Shown here: positions 11,566 through 24,032 of the stretch, one piece after another
Layout: every line of letters begins with the position of its first letter
Position numbering within the stretch: the first letter of the stretch is position 1
The notes under the pieces: model-generated
What the model was told of the DNA's origin: nothing
Databases searched by the model: none
The model's input: the letters and a program-made list of their open reading frames with translations, nothing else
Position numbers and translations under genes: made by a program
Source of the DNA: Oreohelix idahoensis
Taxonomy: Eukaryota > Mollusca > Gastropoda > Stylommatophora > Oreohelicidae
Direction of reading: 5' to 3'
Assembly: GCA_024509875.1 (NCBI GenBank)
Contig: JAMPIV010015260.1
Span: 62,001-126,000 of the forward strand
Length of the DNA: 64,000 nt

Positions 11566-14348
11566 TTGAAAGTGGAAGGCCCCTCCCACTATCGACTTCC
11601 CAAACAAGTATGGAAAAAGCTTAAGGCAATCAAAGGGAACAATAAGAAAACAATAATGCCAACAATCAAACTACCAAAGAGAGCAGAAACAGATAAAGAA
11701 AAAGCTAATGCCCTTGTCGAGTATTTCTATAAAGTCAGTGCAAAAAGTAGTCTTGGATAGGAAGAAAATAAGAGAAGAGAAAGACTTAGGATACAGTTTT
11801 CAAAAGAACTACCAGACCAGATAGATGAAACAAACTATTTAGATGCTGATATAACAGAGGAAGAAGTAGCTAATGCAATGAAAGATAAATCTAATACTGC
11901 CTCAGGGCAAGATATACTTAGTTATGAAATCCTTAAGAAATTACCCAAAAAAACTATAAACATAATAACTTCCCTTTATAAAAAAAACTGGAGCTTAGGA
12001 AAGATACCAAAAGCATGGAAAATAGCTATGATAGTACCCATCCTAAAACCCAATAAGGAAGCCCATGATGCAAGTTTATATAGGCCTATCTCCTTAACAT
12101 CACAACTAGGTAAAATACTGGAAACTGTTGTTAACAAAAGAGTTAAATTCTACCTGGAAAAGAAAATCAGTTATATAGCCCAAACCAGTCAGGGTTTAGA
12201 GCAGACAGAAGTACAGTAGACCAGCTTGTAAGATTAGAACACGATGTAAAACTAGGGTTCAAGAGAAAAGAGAAAACAGTAGCAGTCTTTCTATATGTAG
12301 CTAGAGCATATGATGAATGCTGGCAAGATGGAGCCCTTTACAAAATGAAAAAGATTGGCATTACTGGTAAAACCTATAGGTATATAAAAAACTTTTTACA
12401 GGACAGGTATTTTGCTGTACAGGTAAACAATGATAAGTCAGATAAATATGAACAACAGAATGGGATTCCTCAGGGATCAGTGATTTCACCTTCATTTTTC
12501 ACTATAGCTGTAAATGATTTAGCAGATGAATTTAACGACATTAAGAATGCAGTATCACAATTTGCCGATGACTGTGCTATTTGACAATCTGGAAAAAACT
12601 TGGACCATGTTTACAAAAAACTTCAAAATCAAATAGACAAAGTTTCAGCGTGGATGAAAAGTTGGGGCTTCCAAATTAATGTAAACAAAACAGTAGGTAT
12701 GATATTCAGCAAAGGAAATTTTTAAAAAAATAACAAAATCAATATAACCATTAAAGGTCAGAAAATATGTACATACTTAACAACAAGATTTCTGGGCATA
12801 ACTTTAGATAAACAACTAAATTATAATAAACATATAGACAATTTAGTAGACAGCTGTAGGGGACCCCTAAATATACTAAGGATTGTAAAAGGTAAAGGAT
12901 GGGGGGCCAGCAATAAAATAATGCTTATGTTCTACAAGTCTTTCATCAGGGGGAAACTGGATTATGCCAGCATAGTCTATGACTCAGCTGCAGCTTCTAA
13001 CAAAGCAAAACTAGACAAAATTCAAAATGCAGCCATGAGAACCATTACAGGGGCATTTATATCGACACCAGTAGAAGCGCTAGAAGTAGCTCTTGGCATA
13101 CCACCCCTTGGTCTAAGACGGAAAGAACTAAGATTAAATTATTGGAGTAAAGTAGCACAAGAAGCGACCCACCCAGCACATAAAGCATTTGTCAAAAACC
13201 AACCAAGTGTATGGGACGTCCCCTTAAATAAAGATAGATATCCAACAGGGTGGAGAACTATAGAAGATCTAACGTGGCTCAAAGAACTATCAAACACAAT
13301 TTAAAATAGTAATAAATATAGAAGCAAAATACCACCCTGGGAACTAAAAACAACTATCATAGACTACTCACTTACTGAAAAGATCAAACAAAACATAGAA
13401 GATAAGGAAGCCAAAATGATAAGTAGAAAGATCATAGATCAACTAACTAAACAAAGTCTGGCCGTCTACATTGATGGATCCAAGGGTGATAGTGGGCAAC
13501 TAGGTGCCGGAGTTGTAATACCGCAAAGGGGAATAAAAAAGAGCTACAGTGTAACTGAAGGGGCTTCGATTTTTACCGCAGAGATGGTAGCAATTCTTAA
13601 AAGTTTAGAAATAATCGAAGATAACCCACCAGAAGCTGTTACGATATTTACAGACTCACTATCATCACTACAAGCACTAGAACTCCCAGGTAAATGTAGC
13701 CGGCCAGACATAAAGGAAGAAATTCTAGCAATTAATACATCAATAGGGAACAGAGGATGTAGTGTGAGGCTAGTGTGGGTTCCAGCACACATATGTATTG
13801 CTGGTAACGAGTTGGCAGATCAGAACGCCAAGAATGGAATAATATGTAAAAACAATATAAGAGCAGGACTGGGAAGGTCGGAGATCAAGAGTCAAGTGAA
13901 GATAACTATAAACAAGGAATGGAAGACAACATGGAAGAAAAGTAGAAAAGGCAGACACGCGTTCAAACTGCTGAAAGAACCAACGAGGACGTGCCAGGTC
14001 AGAGAAGAATTAAAGATACCATCAAACAAAAAACTGGGGCGTCTCCGTCTCGGTGCAGCATACTTTATGATAGAAGAACCACACTGCCAAGAATGTCAGG
14101 AAGAGAATGACATAGACCACTACCTGATCCACTGTAAAAAGTATGAACAACAAAGGTTAGAATTAAAAACTTACTATAGAAATCACAATATAGACCTGAC
14201 AGGTGATAAGGTTTTAAGTATAGATGCCCCAAGAGATGCCCAATCAATACTTAAAAGATATATACATAAAACAAAGGAAAACATAAGGTTAGTAACAAAA
14301 ACAAAAACAAAAACACCAAAAAAACAAAAACCTACTAACTACTCGTAG
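11566..14348 (+). pseudogene. Decayed non-LTR retrotransposon pol (RT and RNase H)
   Basis: The RT domain occupies about 11566-13304. One frame runs 11566-12219 with a TAG at 11758-11760 and includes SLYRPISLTSQLGKI. After a frameshift near 12190 the fingers/palm continue. Motif A reads FLYVARAYDE, so the first catalytic Asp has become Tyr. Motif B is GIPQGSVISP and motif C is QFADDCAI, followed at once by a TGA. The thumb region continues to 13304. The frame 13416-14348 is an RNase H domain with YIDGSKGD, FTAEMVAIL, IFTDSLSS and VWVPAHICIAGNELAD, so its D-E-D-(H)-D set is present, followed by a Cys/His tail (CQECQEENDIDHYLIHC). The endonuclease and ORF1 are missing. An A-rich 3' region follows to about 14590. 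An I/Jockey-type RNase H-bearing LINE is likely, but the clade is uncertain. Confidence 0.88.
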
Positions 14349-15580
14349 GACAAGGAAAGACAACAAGGTATTAAATAAAATAAAAAAAACTCAAAAAGAA
14401 CAAATACTAATACAAAGTAAAACCAAGTGTAAAGGACTATAGTTATCAAGAAACAATACAAAAGAGAAAATAAAATGGACAAATACTAATATAAATTAAA
14501 ATCAGCAACTGCTAAAGACAATAGCTATTTAAATTGAATACAAAATTATAAAATAAAATGACACTAAATACACCAATTATAACCAAATTTCAGGTTGAAC
14601 AGGGTAGACCAAGATGGAACGAGAAGAGGCAATAACGGTCAGCTGATAAGTGCCCGCTCTCCACCAATCACCTCATCAAAACAACAACAACAACAGTGGA
14701 AGGACACACACGAACTGAAAGAACGCAGAGGACAAAAGGAGAGAGAGCTAGGCATGTATTCCTTCACCATTGAGTATTTGTGCTGGCCTGCCTTTGCCAG
14801 AAGTAGTCCTGTTAGTTATTTCTGAGAAGACCAGAGGGTTTCGGTCATACATATAGAACGTAAGCCAGAAGTGAGAACCCAAGTGTTATCCTGCATAGCG
14901 ACACGGAGCACTACAGCTGGTCTACCTGGTTGTGCTGGTATCCCTACTACATCATGGGAAGATCAGTCGAGTCTATATAGTCGTGTGGAGCTCACCAACA
15001 TTGTCAACCATCATTTAAGGAGCACTCAGTTAAGTGCAGAAACAGAAGAACATTAGATCAATTTATGTGTGAAGAGTCAAGTCATATGAAGAAAAAGACT
15101 GGTTAACGTTTTGTCAGAAAAGCAGAGACACTGTAAAGCTGTTAAAGTAAACACTATAATATCACTGTGATTTCTGTGGATATGGTGTAAATAGAAAATT
15201 CATATACATATAGCATCTCCATCAATTTCAAGAACAGAAAAAAAGAGAATCATAAATAAATTGATTTTAATTGTAACTTGGATTTTGTTAACATCATAAA
15301 AAGAGAATTTCACTGTTATTTAAATAGAAAATTGATTTTAATTGTAACTTGGATTTTGTTAACATCATAAAGTTACCATTGACGGTCAACAAAACTACAA
15401 CCCACTATAAATACAACTCTTCGACGGTCAACAAAACTACAACCACTATAAATACCATCTCGTTACATGGTCGCTGACTGCATTTATCACTGTTGATGGG
15501 TCTTGGGGTCCCTGATGTCAACTTGAATATGTTACAAGACAGCAGTGGTCAGCTGGAGCTGGTAGCATTTTACTCTAACC
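14349..15580. other. LINE 3' tail and short tandem duplications
   Basis: Sequence to about 14590 is A-rich and probably the LINE 3' UTR. A 41-bp tract (ATTGATTTTAATTGTAACTT...) at 15260 is repeated at 15331. A roughly 33-bp tract starting GACGGTCAACAAAACTACAA at 15381 is repeated at 15423. No gene is visible. Confidence 0.55.
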
Positions 15581-15995
15581 CAGGGGTCGGCAAACTTGTA
15601 GTAGTGTCGTGCCGAAGTAATGTTGCAAAGTCACTCAGCGTGCCAACCTAAGTCCACCATATTTTTATATACAACAATTATTGAAACAATTTTAAAATGA
15701 TCTTGTATTAACATGTTTCAGATACATTAAATAACTATTCTATTCTTTGTAGATTATTCAATATTTTAATATAAATAGGAACAAATATCAATACAAATAT
15801 TATGTTTTGCAAAATTTAAGTTCTGGACACATTAGTTTGAAAGTTTATAATAAAATTGCCATATGTATATTTTGTTAAGACAGAAAGTCCAATATTTTGA
15901 AGAACAAAACAATTAAATAAACCAAACATAAAACACGTTATTAAAATTTTAATAAGAGTAATCATTGATTATTATTGATCTGAGTCATTAATCAA

Positions 15996-18021
15996 TTAAT
16001 GGGACCCGTGTCCTTGCTTCTCCTTGGTTAATTGTTCAACATCTGATGTGTATTTTGTCAATTTCAGCTTCACACAGGCTTCTAAATGCACAGGTGTTAG
16101 GCGACTTCTCTGTGGACTTAAAACAACTTTCACGTGTGATAAAATTTGTTCACATGTATAAGTTGACCCAAAAGCCGAAAGTAGAGCAAATGCAACTTTC
16201 TTCAAACAGGTGAACGCTTCAGGCAGGGGTGTCCAGCAGTTGAGGATGGCAGCTAACTTTTCCAAGCAGCTTCCGTCAAGAGTTTTTCGCAATTCTACAA
16301 ATTTTATCGTCCATAACTCTGATGCCTTGAATTCGATGTGTTGCATTTCAAAATTGTCAACATGCATCCACTCGAAAAGAGATAGGTCAAATGGGATGTT
16401 AGTATGATCAATTAAGTCGGGCTTGATGAGGTAAGAAAACATGGGCCCGTGAATTTAGCAAACTCTCCTTTGAGCGCTTCAACGTACTTCTGAAGCTCAT
16501 CTCTGTTGACAGTAAATCGATTTGAATGAGCTTTTACGTTTAGAAAGTACTTGTATGTGTTAGTGGTAATATCTCTGCAAAATATGTCTAATTTTGATGC
16601 AAATCCTTTCCAGTGCTTAAAAAGATCAAGTACTGTTTGACCCTGTGTTGCGAACGTCATAGGAAGACATGGTGCTTTGGTAACGCTATATTGCATTTCA
16701 CAGTGACATGGACATCACCCGATAGCGTCAATGGAACATAGATCAACATCATCAAGGACGTAACGAACAGTTGCATGGATCTTGAATAAAAACAAATGTC
16801 GTAGGTAACGTTTCAATGACTGGCCACCACTGTGTAAACGCAAGTTTAATTCATTCAGATTTGTAGTTATGTCAGCCAGAAACATCAGCTTGCACAGCCA
16901 GTCCTCGTCATTCAATTCCGGGAAATGTTGTTCTTTTTCATCAAGAAACACATTGATTGCTTCTAGACATGATACAAATCTGTTCAAAACATTACCTCGA
17001 CTAAGCCAACGAACATTGCTGTACAGCGGGAGGTCCGCATATGCGCTCTCCATTTCTTGTAGAAGAGACTTGAATTGCCTGTGGGTCAATGAAGAGCAAG
17101 AAACTATGAAGTTAACTATCTTGACAACAGTTTCCATTACAGAGTTCAAGGATAGTGACGAAATCTTCGCACACAAACTCTCCTGGTGTATAATGCAATG
17201 GAAGCTCAATACTTGACGTCCAATACGATCCTCAAGAAGTTTAACAAATCCTTTGTTCTTTCCGACAAATGCAGGGGCGGCATCAGTAGTAACACAGAAT
17301 ATTTTATTCATGTTAATGTTCTGATTTTCGAAATAGCTTACAAATGCAGTTATAATGTCCTCTCCCTTGGCTGTACCATCAAAAGGTATCAAGCAGCACA
17401 GTTCTTCATAAATACGGTCGTTGTCACAATATCGCGCAACTATAGCTAGGCGCGCCACGTCATTCACATCGACACTTTCGTCAAGAGTGACACTAAATAC
17501 AACAGCTTGTTGTAACCCGGTTGTTTGTTTTACCATTACATTTTCAGCCATATCAGTTATGCGCCTCTCGATTGATCTCGCAGAAGCCGGTATTTCTCGA
17601 ATCCGAGACAGTATTGTTTCTTTATTTGGTAAATCACTAAACAAAATTTCAGCACTGCTCAAAAAAGTTTCCTTGATGTATTCTCCATCTGTGAAAGTTT
17701 TGCCCTTCGAAGCCACACACTGTGCAATGTTGTAACTATATTCGGAAGCTTTATTTTTGGTTCCAATTACTTGACTAAAAATACTACTTTGTTTTTTGTA
17801 GCCAGAAACAGCCATTTTTATGGCTTCACTTTTCTCCTCAGAGTTTTTAAACATGGACTGATATTTGGTTTGATAGTGTCTTTGTACACTTGACGTACGG
17901 CACACGACACTTTCATAACATAAAGCACAAACAGCACGATCCTTTTGTTGTATGAATCCATATTCGTTTGTCCAAAAGTCTTGAAACGAGCGTATATCAA
18001 GTTTTTTTCTTTTTGAGTCAT
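15996..18021 (-). pseudogene. hAT transposase (ZBED/GTF2IRD2-like family), frameshifted
   Basis: Translation runs from MTQKEKNLIYARF at 18021. A frameshift near 17985 leads into a BED-type finger (CALCYESVVC ... RHYQTKY, last His replaced by Tyr). The long frame 17905-16715 holds the RNase H-like core: FSVTLDESVDV and FCVTTDAAPAF supply two acidic residues, and LSFHCIIHQESLCAK the family's C-x2-H signature, followed by NVRWLSRG. Two further frame breaks (about 16700 and 16430) separate the C-terminal part, 16696-16412 and 16442-15996. That part ends in the hAT dimerisation motif FALLSAFGSTYTCEQILSHVK and RSRLTPVHLEAC. Total length, about 670 residues, fits the family. At least three frameshifts make it non-functional. 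Related host genes of this class are domesticated, but the TIRs and the breaks here argue for a dead transposon. Confidence 0.9.
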
Positions 18022-18707
18022 TTTAACGGCACCGTATTACTTAATAACAACACCAACTTTTGTGCTGCGGTCAACGGACTGTACGGGCATGAGTATGCGA
18101 CAGCCGAGAGAACTGTAGAGGTGGTGGTGGTCGGGAGAGAGGGGAAGGATAGGATGGAAATATAAGTTCGTCGAGGTCAGTCATTGTTGCTCCAAACTCA
18201 CACTGAGAGTCAAAAACTGCGAGCGAAAACGAAATAAATACGCTCGTCCAGGCGCTAGCCAGACACTATTGCGTAATTATGATATTACGTCTCCGCTTGC
18301 CCGTCAAAATTTGCTTGGGATTCTTTTCCAGAATCTCATCCTGCAAACTACGGTAGCAGGTAGACGCCAGACTAGCGGGCGCCGCAAAGTATAACCACTC
18401 CCCTTGAAATTCGTTGAAGAATGTTTGTTCTCGGAGACTGTCCGTAAAAACGAAGACTTACGTGCAATATAGTATGATCAGGCCTTTAGTTTGCATCAGA
18501 TCGCACATTCTTACCTCCAATGTGTAAAAACTTTCGTTTTGAAGGGTTGTAAAAACAGGTACAGCTTTAAAAGAATTATATGCTTCTATTTAATTAAAAA
18601 TTCAATTTTTAAAAAAATTAGATCATATACTGTACAGTATTTTAATTCACTCAGCGTGCCATTGAAAATCGTTCCACGTGCCACGTTTGGCACGCGTGCC
18701 GTAGGTT

Positions 18708-18874
18708 AATTAATATGAAATTAATATGAAACAAATATAAAGGTATGTTATCAGGCACTCGCAGGAAATAAAGAAGTAGAACACCAGACAACAGAAAAAC
18801 AACAGACATGAGTGGCTTACCCAGGATTTGAACACTGGACCTTTTTACAGGCCTCAGGTTTCCCTCCCTTATTT
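18708..18874 (-). repeat. SINE inserted in the hAT right end
   Basis: GTGCCGTAGGTT occurs at 18696-18707 and 18875-18886, a 12-bp target duplication made from hAT terminal sequence. The insert, read on the minus strand, carries a degenerate B box (GTTCAAATCCT), then AAGCCACTCATGTCTGTTG and the TTATTTCCTGCGAGTGCC body, and ends ATTAATTTCATATTAATT. It is the same family as 239-436. It starts with GGGAGGGAAACCTGAGGCC, whose complement lies at about 437-470 next to the other copy. Confidence 0.85.
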
Positions 18875-18897
18875 GTGCCGTAGGTTGCCGACCCCTG

Positions 18898-20097
18898 ACC
18901 GTAACCATGTTTGAGACAAGATGGCCGACTGCACCGTAAACTGTGATTCGCCCATGCTTCTTTGTTTTAGAATTCTTCAAAATATAATTACGCCAGAATG
19001 TGATTTTATTATTCTGGAATTAAACAGTTAAAAGTAGTAAATTGGTTGAAATGGGGCCGCCTATTCGCTACGACCTTAAAAAAGAATTCAGAGACGCAGT
19101 AAAAAGGGTAAGGGTTAGGAGTCTAAAACCTAATCCTAAACTTTAATCCTAACGACATGGGTGACTTATATATCTGTACGACGTCGATGAACACGTCTCA
19201 CACTTGTTCATTTCAACCATTTTAAGTTCTACGACGCGGAAATCTGCTTTTTTATTTTGTTAACATTTTTTTTTTTAACGATACAGTGAGAAATGTGGAA
19301 TGAAAATTAAGTTCACCGATTTTGCGTACGTTGGAAAATAGCACTAAGCGTACCGCCTAATACATTATTAGCAGTTCTGTCAAAATGGAACAATAATAAC
19401 GCAGTTTTAATTTCTTTCTGAGGTCACTGTTCAAGCTCAGGCTGTAAACAAACAAATTATAAAGCATAATTGGCATTTGGCCACGGACAAAGCCTACAAC
19501 AAAGAAAAAAAATAGAACTTACAAATCGTCCCTGATGTTTGAAGTCTTAGAATACTGCTTGTTACACAAACAAACAATGTCATCACTTACTTAGTCGTTT
19601 CCCTTCTACCGTGAGGTGTAGAGGTTTGGAGTAGAGAGCGCCAGACTATCCTATCGGCTGTCTTCCTCCTGGCCTGGTTCCATTCTAGTCCTCGGTCCTT
19701 CAAAGATTGTCTAATGTTGTCCTCCTAGCGGACTCTTGTATTGCTCGTAGTAGTGATTTAAAGCAAACACGTGATTGACCTGTTGTGCCTTTGCATGGTG
19801 GCGGGGCTGCCTCCTTACGGCCTCCATGTAGGTCGCCATCCTCCTTTTTCAGCCGGGCTTGGGACCGGCCTTGGCGGAATTAATATGGAGAACAACATAA
19901 ACAATCATCAAGATGTTATCTACTTTTATAAATGGACATTGGCGTAGAACAGAAGTGTTGAAACGATACGACAAGATCACTGATGTTGAACTGATGACAA
20001 GAGGCAGACAAATACCAATGGAACAAGAAGTGAGAAAAAAGACGCTGACGATAGATACGACACATAGAGGAAAGCTGGTGATAAGATGGCAGGATCT
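18898..20097. other. No supported gene
   Basis: A GC-richer stretch at about 19790-19890 (TGGTGGCGGGGCTGCCTCC) stands out and might be the 5' region of a retroelement. The frame 19913-20107 is not recognised. Confidence 0.35.
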
Positions 20098-20187
20098 TCA
20101 TGGTTAGAGAGGTCATGGTTAGAGAGGTCATGGTTAGAGAGGTCATGGTTAGTGAGGTCATGGTTAGAGAGGTCATGGTTAGAGAGG
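20098..20187 (+). repeat. Six tandem copies of a 15-bp unit
   Basis: The unit TCATGGTTAGAGAGG is repeated six times with one substitution (AGTGAGG in the fourth copy). The period is a multiple of three, so frames stay open through it in both directions (for example MTSLT repeats on the minus strand). That explains the small frames overlapping it. Confidence 0.92.
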
Positions 20188-20310
20188 TAGAGTTAGAACA
20201 AAATACACAGGGAGAAGAGAAATTGAGACAGAAATGAGGACAATGGAAAGAACTGGAGCTTACTGTCTGGGAAGGGAAGATTCAGCTTGAGTTTGTTGAA
20301 GGCCAAGCTC

Positions 20311-20545
20311 TTTGGTAAGCTGAAGGGCAAAAGTGAGAAGCATTCCTGCGTATGAAGTTATAGCTCTACATTCTCACCAGGCAATATCCAAGGGTATCTT
20401 TGGTAAGCTGAAGGGTAAAGGTGAGAAGCATTCCTGCGTATCACGTTATATCTCTACATTCTCACCAGGCAATATCCAGGGGTATCTTTGGTAAGCTGAA
20501 GGGTAAAGGTGAGAAGCATTCCTGCGTATGAAGTTATAGCTCTAC
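20311..20545 (+). repeat. 88-bp tandem repeat, about 2.7 copies
   Basis: TTTGGTAAGCTGAAGGG starts units at 20311, 20399 and 20487. Each unit continues through GAGAAGCATTCCTGCGTATG and TCTCACCAGGCAATATCCA. A partial unit with the TCTCACCAGGCAATATCCAG core also lies at 22120-22163, so the unit is dispersed as well as tandem. Confidence 0.9.
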
Positions 20546-23377
20546 TGTTAAACTCTTTCTTTGTGTGTAGTTGTTAACTCATACTGGCTACTAGTTGTTG
20601 AATCATGCTTTATTTGCTAAATGATGTGAATGTCCACCAGTGGATAAATGTAGATGTTGGGACTGGTGTAGTAAAGTGTAACGATTGTCAACTCATCAAA
20701 CCCAGCACAGTTTTGGTCATACAGGTCATCTTGTCCTGGAACGTGATGAGGCTCCGACAAGAATGTGAGTGTAAACAATGAGTGTGTATCTGAATGTCAG
20801 TACGCGAATGGTAGAATGATTCGATAGAGTTGACAGGTTGGTAGTACATCACTCATACTCACACTGTTCGAATTCAAGAAGTACTGGAACTACGGTGGTC
20901 TTTTTATAACATTTAATGGGACGCACACTTGGACAGTACGTGTATGGTTACAGGAACAAATGTCGACATAGACAGCATAATGTTGATCACAGGAATATCA
21001 TCTTAAGTTAGCATTCATGCTTGGCAAATATCATAATGGAGCATTCGTAAATAAGCATTCAGCGTTCCATCATGTAAATCATCTGGCTTTACTGACTGGG
21101 CACGTCAGACCATAACCAATACATAGGAAGGCTCCTAGACCTAACCTCGTCTAGCGAATATTCCTTCGCGTAAAGTTCAATATATATATATTTCATAATA
21201 TAGGAATCCCAGACATGGGTTCTCACATGTAGCAGTGATCTCTTGGTTCATCGAGCGATAGTACAGGCATCCCTTTTTCTCACTCGATAAATACAAAGTA
21301 TATGAATTTCAACATGGCTGTTCTCTCTCTCGTGAGCTTCACTCACTATAGAATATAGACCAAAATTAGTCATTCATTAAATGTCCTCATTTCTTCATAG
21401 GTTCTCTCATAGAGGTAATTGAATAATATCATACAATCCAGTGCTGATACATAGGAATGTCTTCTTCCTTTGAATGGATATTCTTTTTAAAAGTACCACT
21501 GTGCATCTGCTTATCAACAACGATGGCGAAGCCCAAGTTCATAATAAATTGTGGTTTTACCTTTTTATGCGAAATATAACTTTGCCATTCCTTGGCAAAA
21601 GAGAATAAACACTGGGGTAAAGTACATACAACATGTCTAAATGATTATCACTTTTCCCCATCCATATAAAGATCACTATTTCGGCAAAAAGCCTGCTACA
21701 ACAAAACTCGGCATCCTCACAGGATGACAGCCATGGATCACACCCTTTGCTAGCGATACTTCCGCTGCATAGCCTTTGACCTTTTTTAGCGACAACCAAA
21801 TTAGTTCGACTTAGAAATGCAAAGATATCCATATATAAGACAGACTCGTCCTACTCATACAAACACTACGTATAAATTCAGGCCATAGATATACTGAAGC
21901 AAGAACAATCTATTCCTACCCAGCCACAGAATAAATCGCAGTAGGCCTAGAGTCGTCTGCGGAGTCCGATCGAAGATGACAGAACTATTTTCAAGGGAAG
22001 CAACCCAAAAATGACTTCTCCTTAAGCACTTAAAAAGGAAATACTTTGCTTACAAAATATTTGCGAACATAAGAATATAAATGTATTATATTGCAAGATA
22101 GTAAAAATTGCCCTTTACATCTACATTCTCACCAGGCAATATCCAGGGGTATCTTTGGGAAGCTGTTTACACAGATTTGGAGCAATCAAATTTTTTTAAT
22201 TGCTCCGCTCGGGCATCGATAGTGAGTGTTTTGCAATTTTGAAAATGAAGCTTATTTATTTAAGACGTCTCAAACAGCTTAAACGATCCTTAAACTAGAA
22301 TCATTCCATCATTTTTATATTCATCATTCATTCGTAAAATATTATTACTGAAACAAAATCATCTTTCATAGCCTGTCATAGATCATTTGCCATAATTAGG
22401 TTGATAAGTTAGTATGCTCAAAGTGACTCTACAAGCAGCCTGAATGTTGTGTAAGTAGCTGTGAATGGCGTCAAGAATATTCTTAGTAACTTTTAGCCTT
22501 TCAATAGTTTCCATCGCCTCACAATCTTCCCTAACTTTGTGTTTAATAACGCTTCGTTACAATTATGATTCACAGAAACCCTCAGGTGTCTTTCCTGTTT
22601 ATCCCATCCTTTTTTTAAGTCATCATCTTCTGAAGAACTCATCCTCACCATCATCCTCATCATCATAATCATCGTCGTTGTCGTCGCCGTCATCATCATT
22701 CCATTTTAGCTCTATGTTCATGGCGTTTGTTTTATTCATCTTTGTTTGAGCTCGCCATTCACTTCCTATTCCACCTTGCACGTCTCCATTTCTTCGTCGC
22801 TTTTCCGAAATGCCCCAATTAGAGTCTTTAAAATTCAAATTAAAAGCCATCATTGGGATCTGTTTCCGTAAATTGGCCAGCAGTCACGTGGGCAAATGCA
22901 ATTTGCTGTTGATGCCATGGTTGAATTTGCTTGTACATTTACTGCAATCAATTTTTTTGTTTAATGGGAGGGGGGTTATTGCCTTCCAAAAGTAATAAAC
23001 TAAAAGAGTATTAGATTTTTTTGATGATTTACCAGCTTGTATATACTGTACTAATATTACCACTTAAGACTTACTCCTTAAGCCTCAGAACGCATTAATT
23101 ACGTTTTTTTTTTAATAAGAAATAATATAATGTTAACTTGAAACTTGCCCCGTGAAGTTACCCCGGGGGTCTCATAAAAGACAAAGAAAAAAATAGGACT
23201 ACTGCAACCTCGTGCAATTCATACATGGCGACAAATAATTTTGTAATCAAGGGGAATTTATCAGTGAAATACTTATATATATACATGCCGGATGGTTGTT
23301 ACTCCCGTGTGTGCTTCTAGTTGGTTTAGAATTATGACCGAGAATTTTCGGGAACATTCTCGAGTGAGTTGAGTTCA
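20546..23377. other. No recognisable gene; one stray satellite unit
   Basis: AT-rich sequence. The stray 88-bp-unit fragment is at 22120-22163. The frames at 21557-21832 (minus) and near 22465-22995 overlap (CAT/ATC)-rich low-complexity DNA and are not convincing. Confidence 0.45.
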
Positions 23378-23385
23378 GGTCTCAG

Positions 23386-24024
23386 CAGTGGCGTATTCTC
23401 TATGTGTGCTGTGTGTGCTGCGCACACCTATGCCCGAAGGAAAATAAAAATTTAATTTATTATTCTATAAAATATTTCTCTTCTAATGTTCTGCTTTCGG
23501 ACCGCACGCACCAGGATAACGGATTTTCCCGCATAGAATCTACGAGTATAATCTTGTTTCAGTTTCGCCAGACGCTTTTTATAGTGCAGTTTTTTATTGG
23601 TTGGTAGCAATCGCCCGAAGTTTCTCGGGTAATTCCGTCACAATGCGTGCGGCACGTTTCGGATTCACGTCTGAACACAGGTTTGATTGGATCGGGATCA
23701 TGGCCAGATACGTAAATACAATGCGAACATGCGTGTGGTGGCCCTGCAGCTCTCGAGTTGTAAAAATCGGTTGTGTCCGTCCAGTGTTTTTTGTGATTAA
23801 TTTTTGTTAGTTGCCGGGAATGCAGATTATTACAGTGACAGTGAGTTTAAAGTTGTAAGTTAATTAGTATTTCGGAGATAGTTGACATATACCCCTAATA
23901 ACTATCGTTGCGTAATTGAATATAGTTGGTTTTTAAATTAAGAGGGGAAGAAGTTAAATAGTAGGCGTACATATTCATTTTAAGTAGCAGCACGCCTAGC
24001 TCGCATTACCAGGATACGCCACTG
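23386..24024. mobile_element. Non-autonomous hAT (639 bp) with perfect 8-bp target duplication
   Basis: GGTCTCAG occurs at 23378-23385 and again at 24025-24032. The element starts CAGTGGCGTATTCT and ends AGGATACGCCACTG, inverted repeats of about 14 bp with one mismatch. The 8-bp duplication and CAGTGG-type ends indicate the hAT superfamily. No transposase is encoded, and short plus-strand frames (23404-23607, 23601-23810) have no recognised domain. It would depend on a transposase supplied elsewhere. Its TIR differs from that of the element at 15581-18897, so that element is not its source. Confidence 0.9.
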
Positions 24025-24032
24025 GGTCTCAG

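Larger units (their letters stand above)
15581..18897 (-). mobile_element. hAT transposon with a broken transposase
   Basis: Terminal inverted repeats start CAGGGGTCGGCAA on the left (15581) and end TTGCCGACCCCTG on the right (18897), 13 bp perfect. CAGGGGTCGGCAA-type ends are typical of hAT elements. The enclosed minus-strand gene is a hAT transposase. The 8-bp flanks (CTCTAACC left; ACCGTAAC or CCGTAACC right) match only partly, so the target duplication is degraded or rearranged. A 167-bp SINE with a 12-bp duplication interrupts the right terminal region, so the hAT is older than that SINE. Confidence 0.88.

Noticed and set aside
20311..20545. CRISPR-like array
   Set aside because: Units are contiguous 88-bp satellite copies with no unique spacers, in a eukaryotic context.
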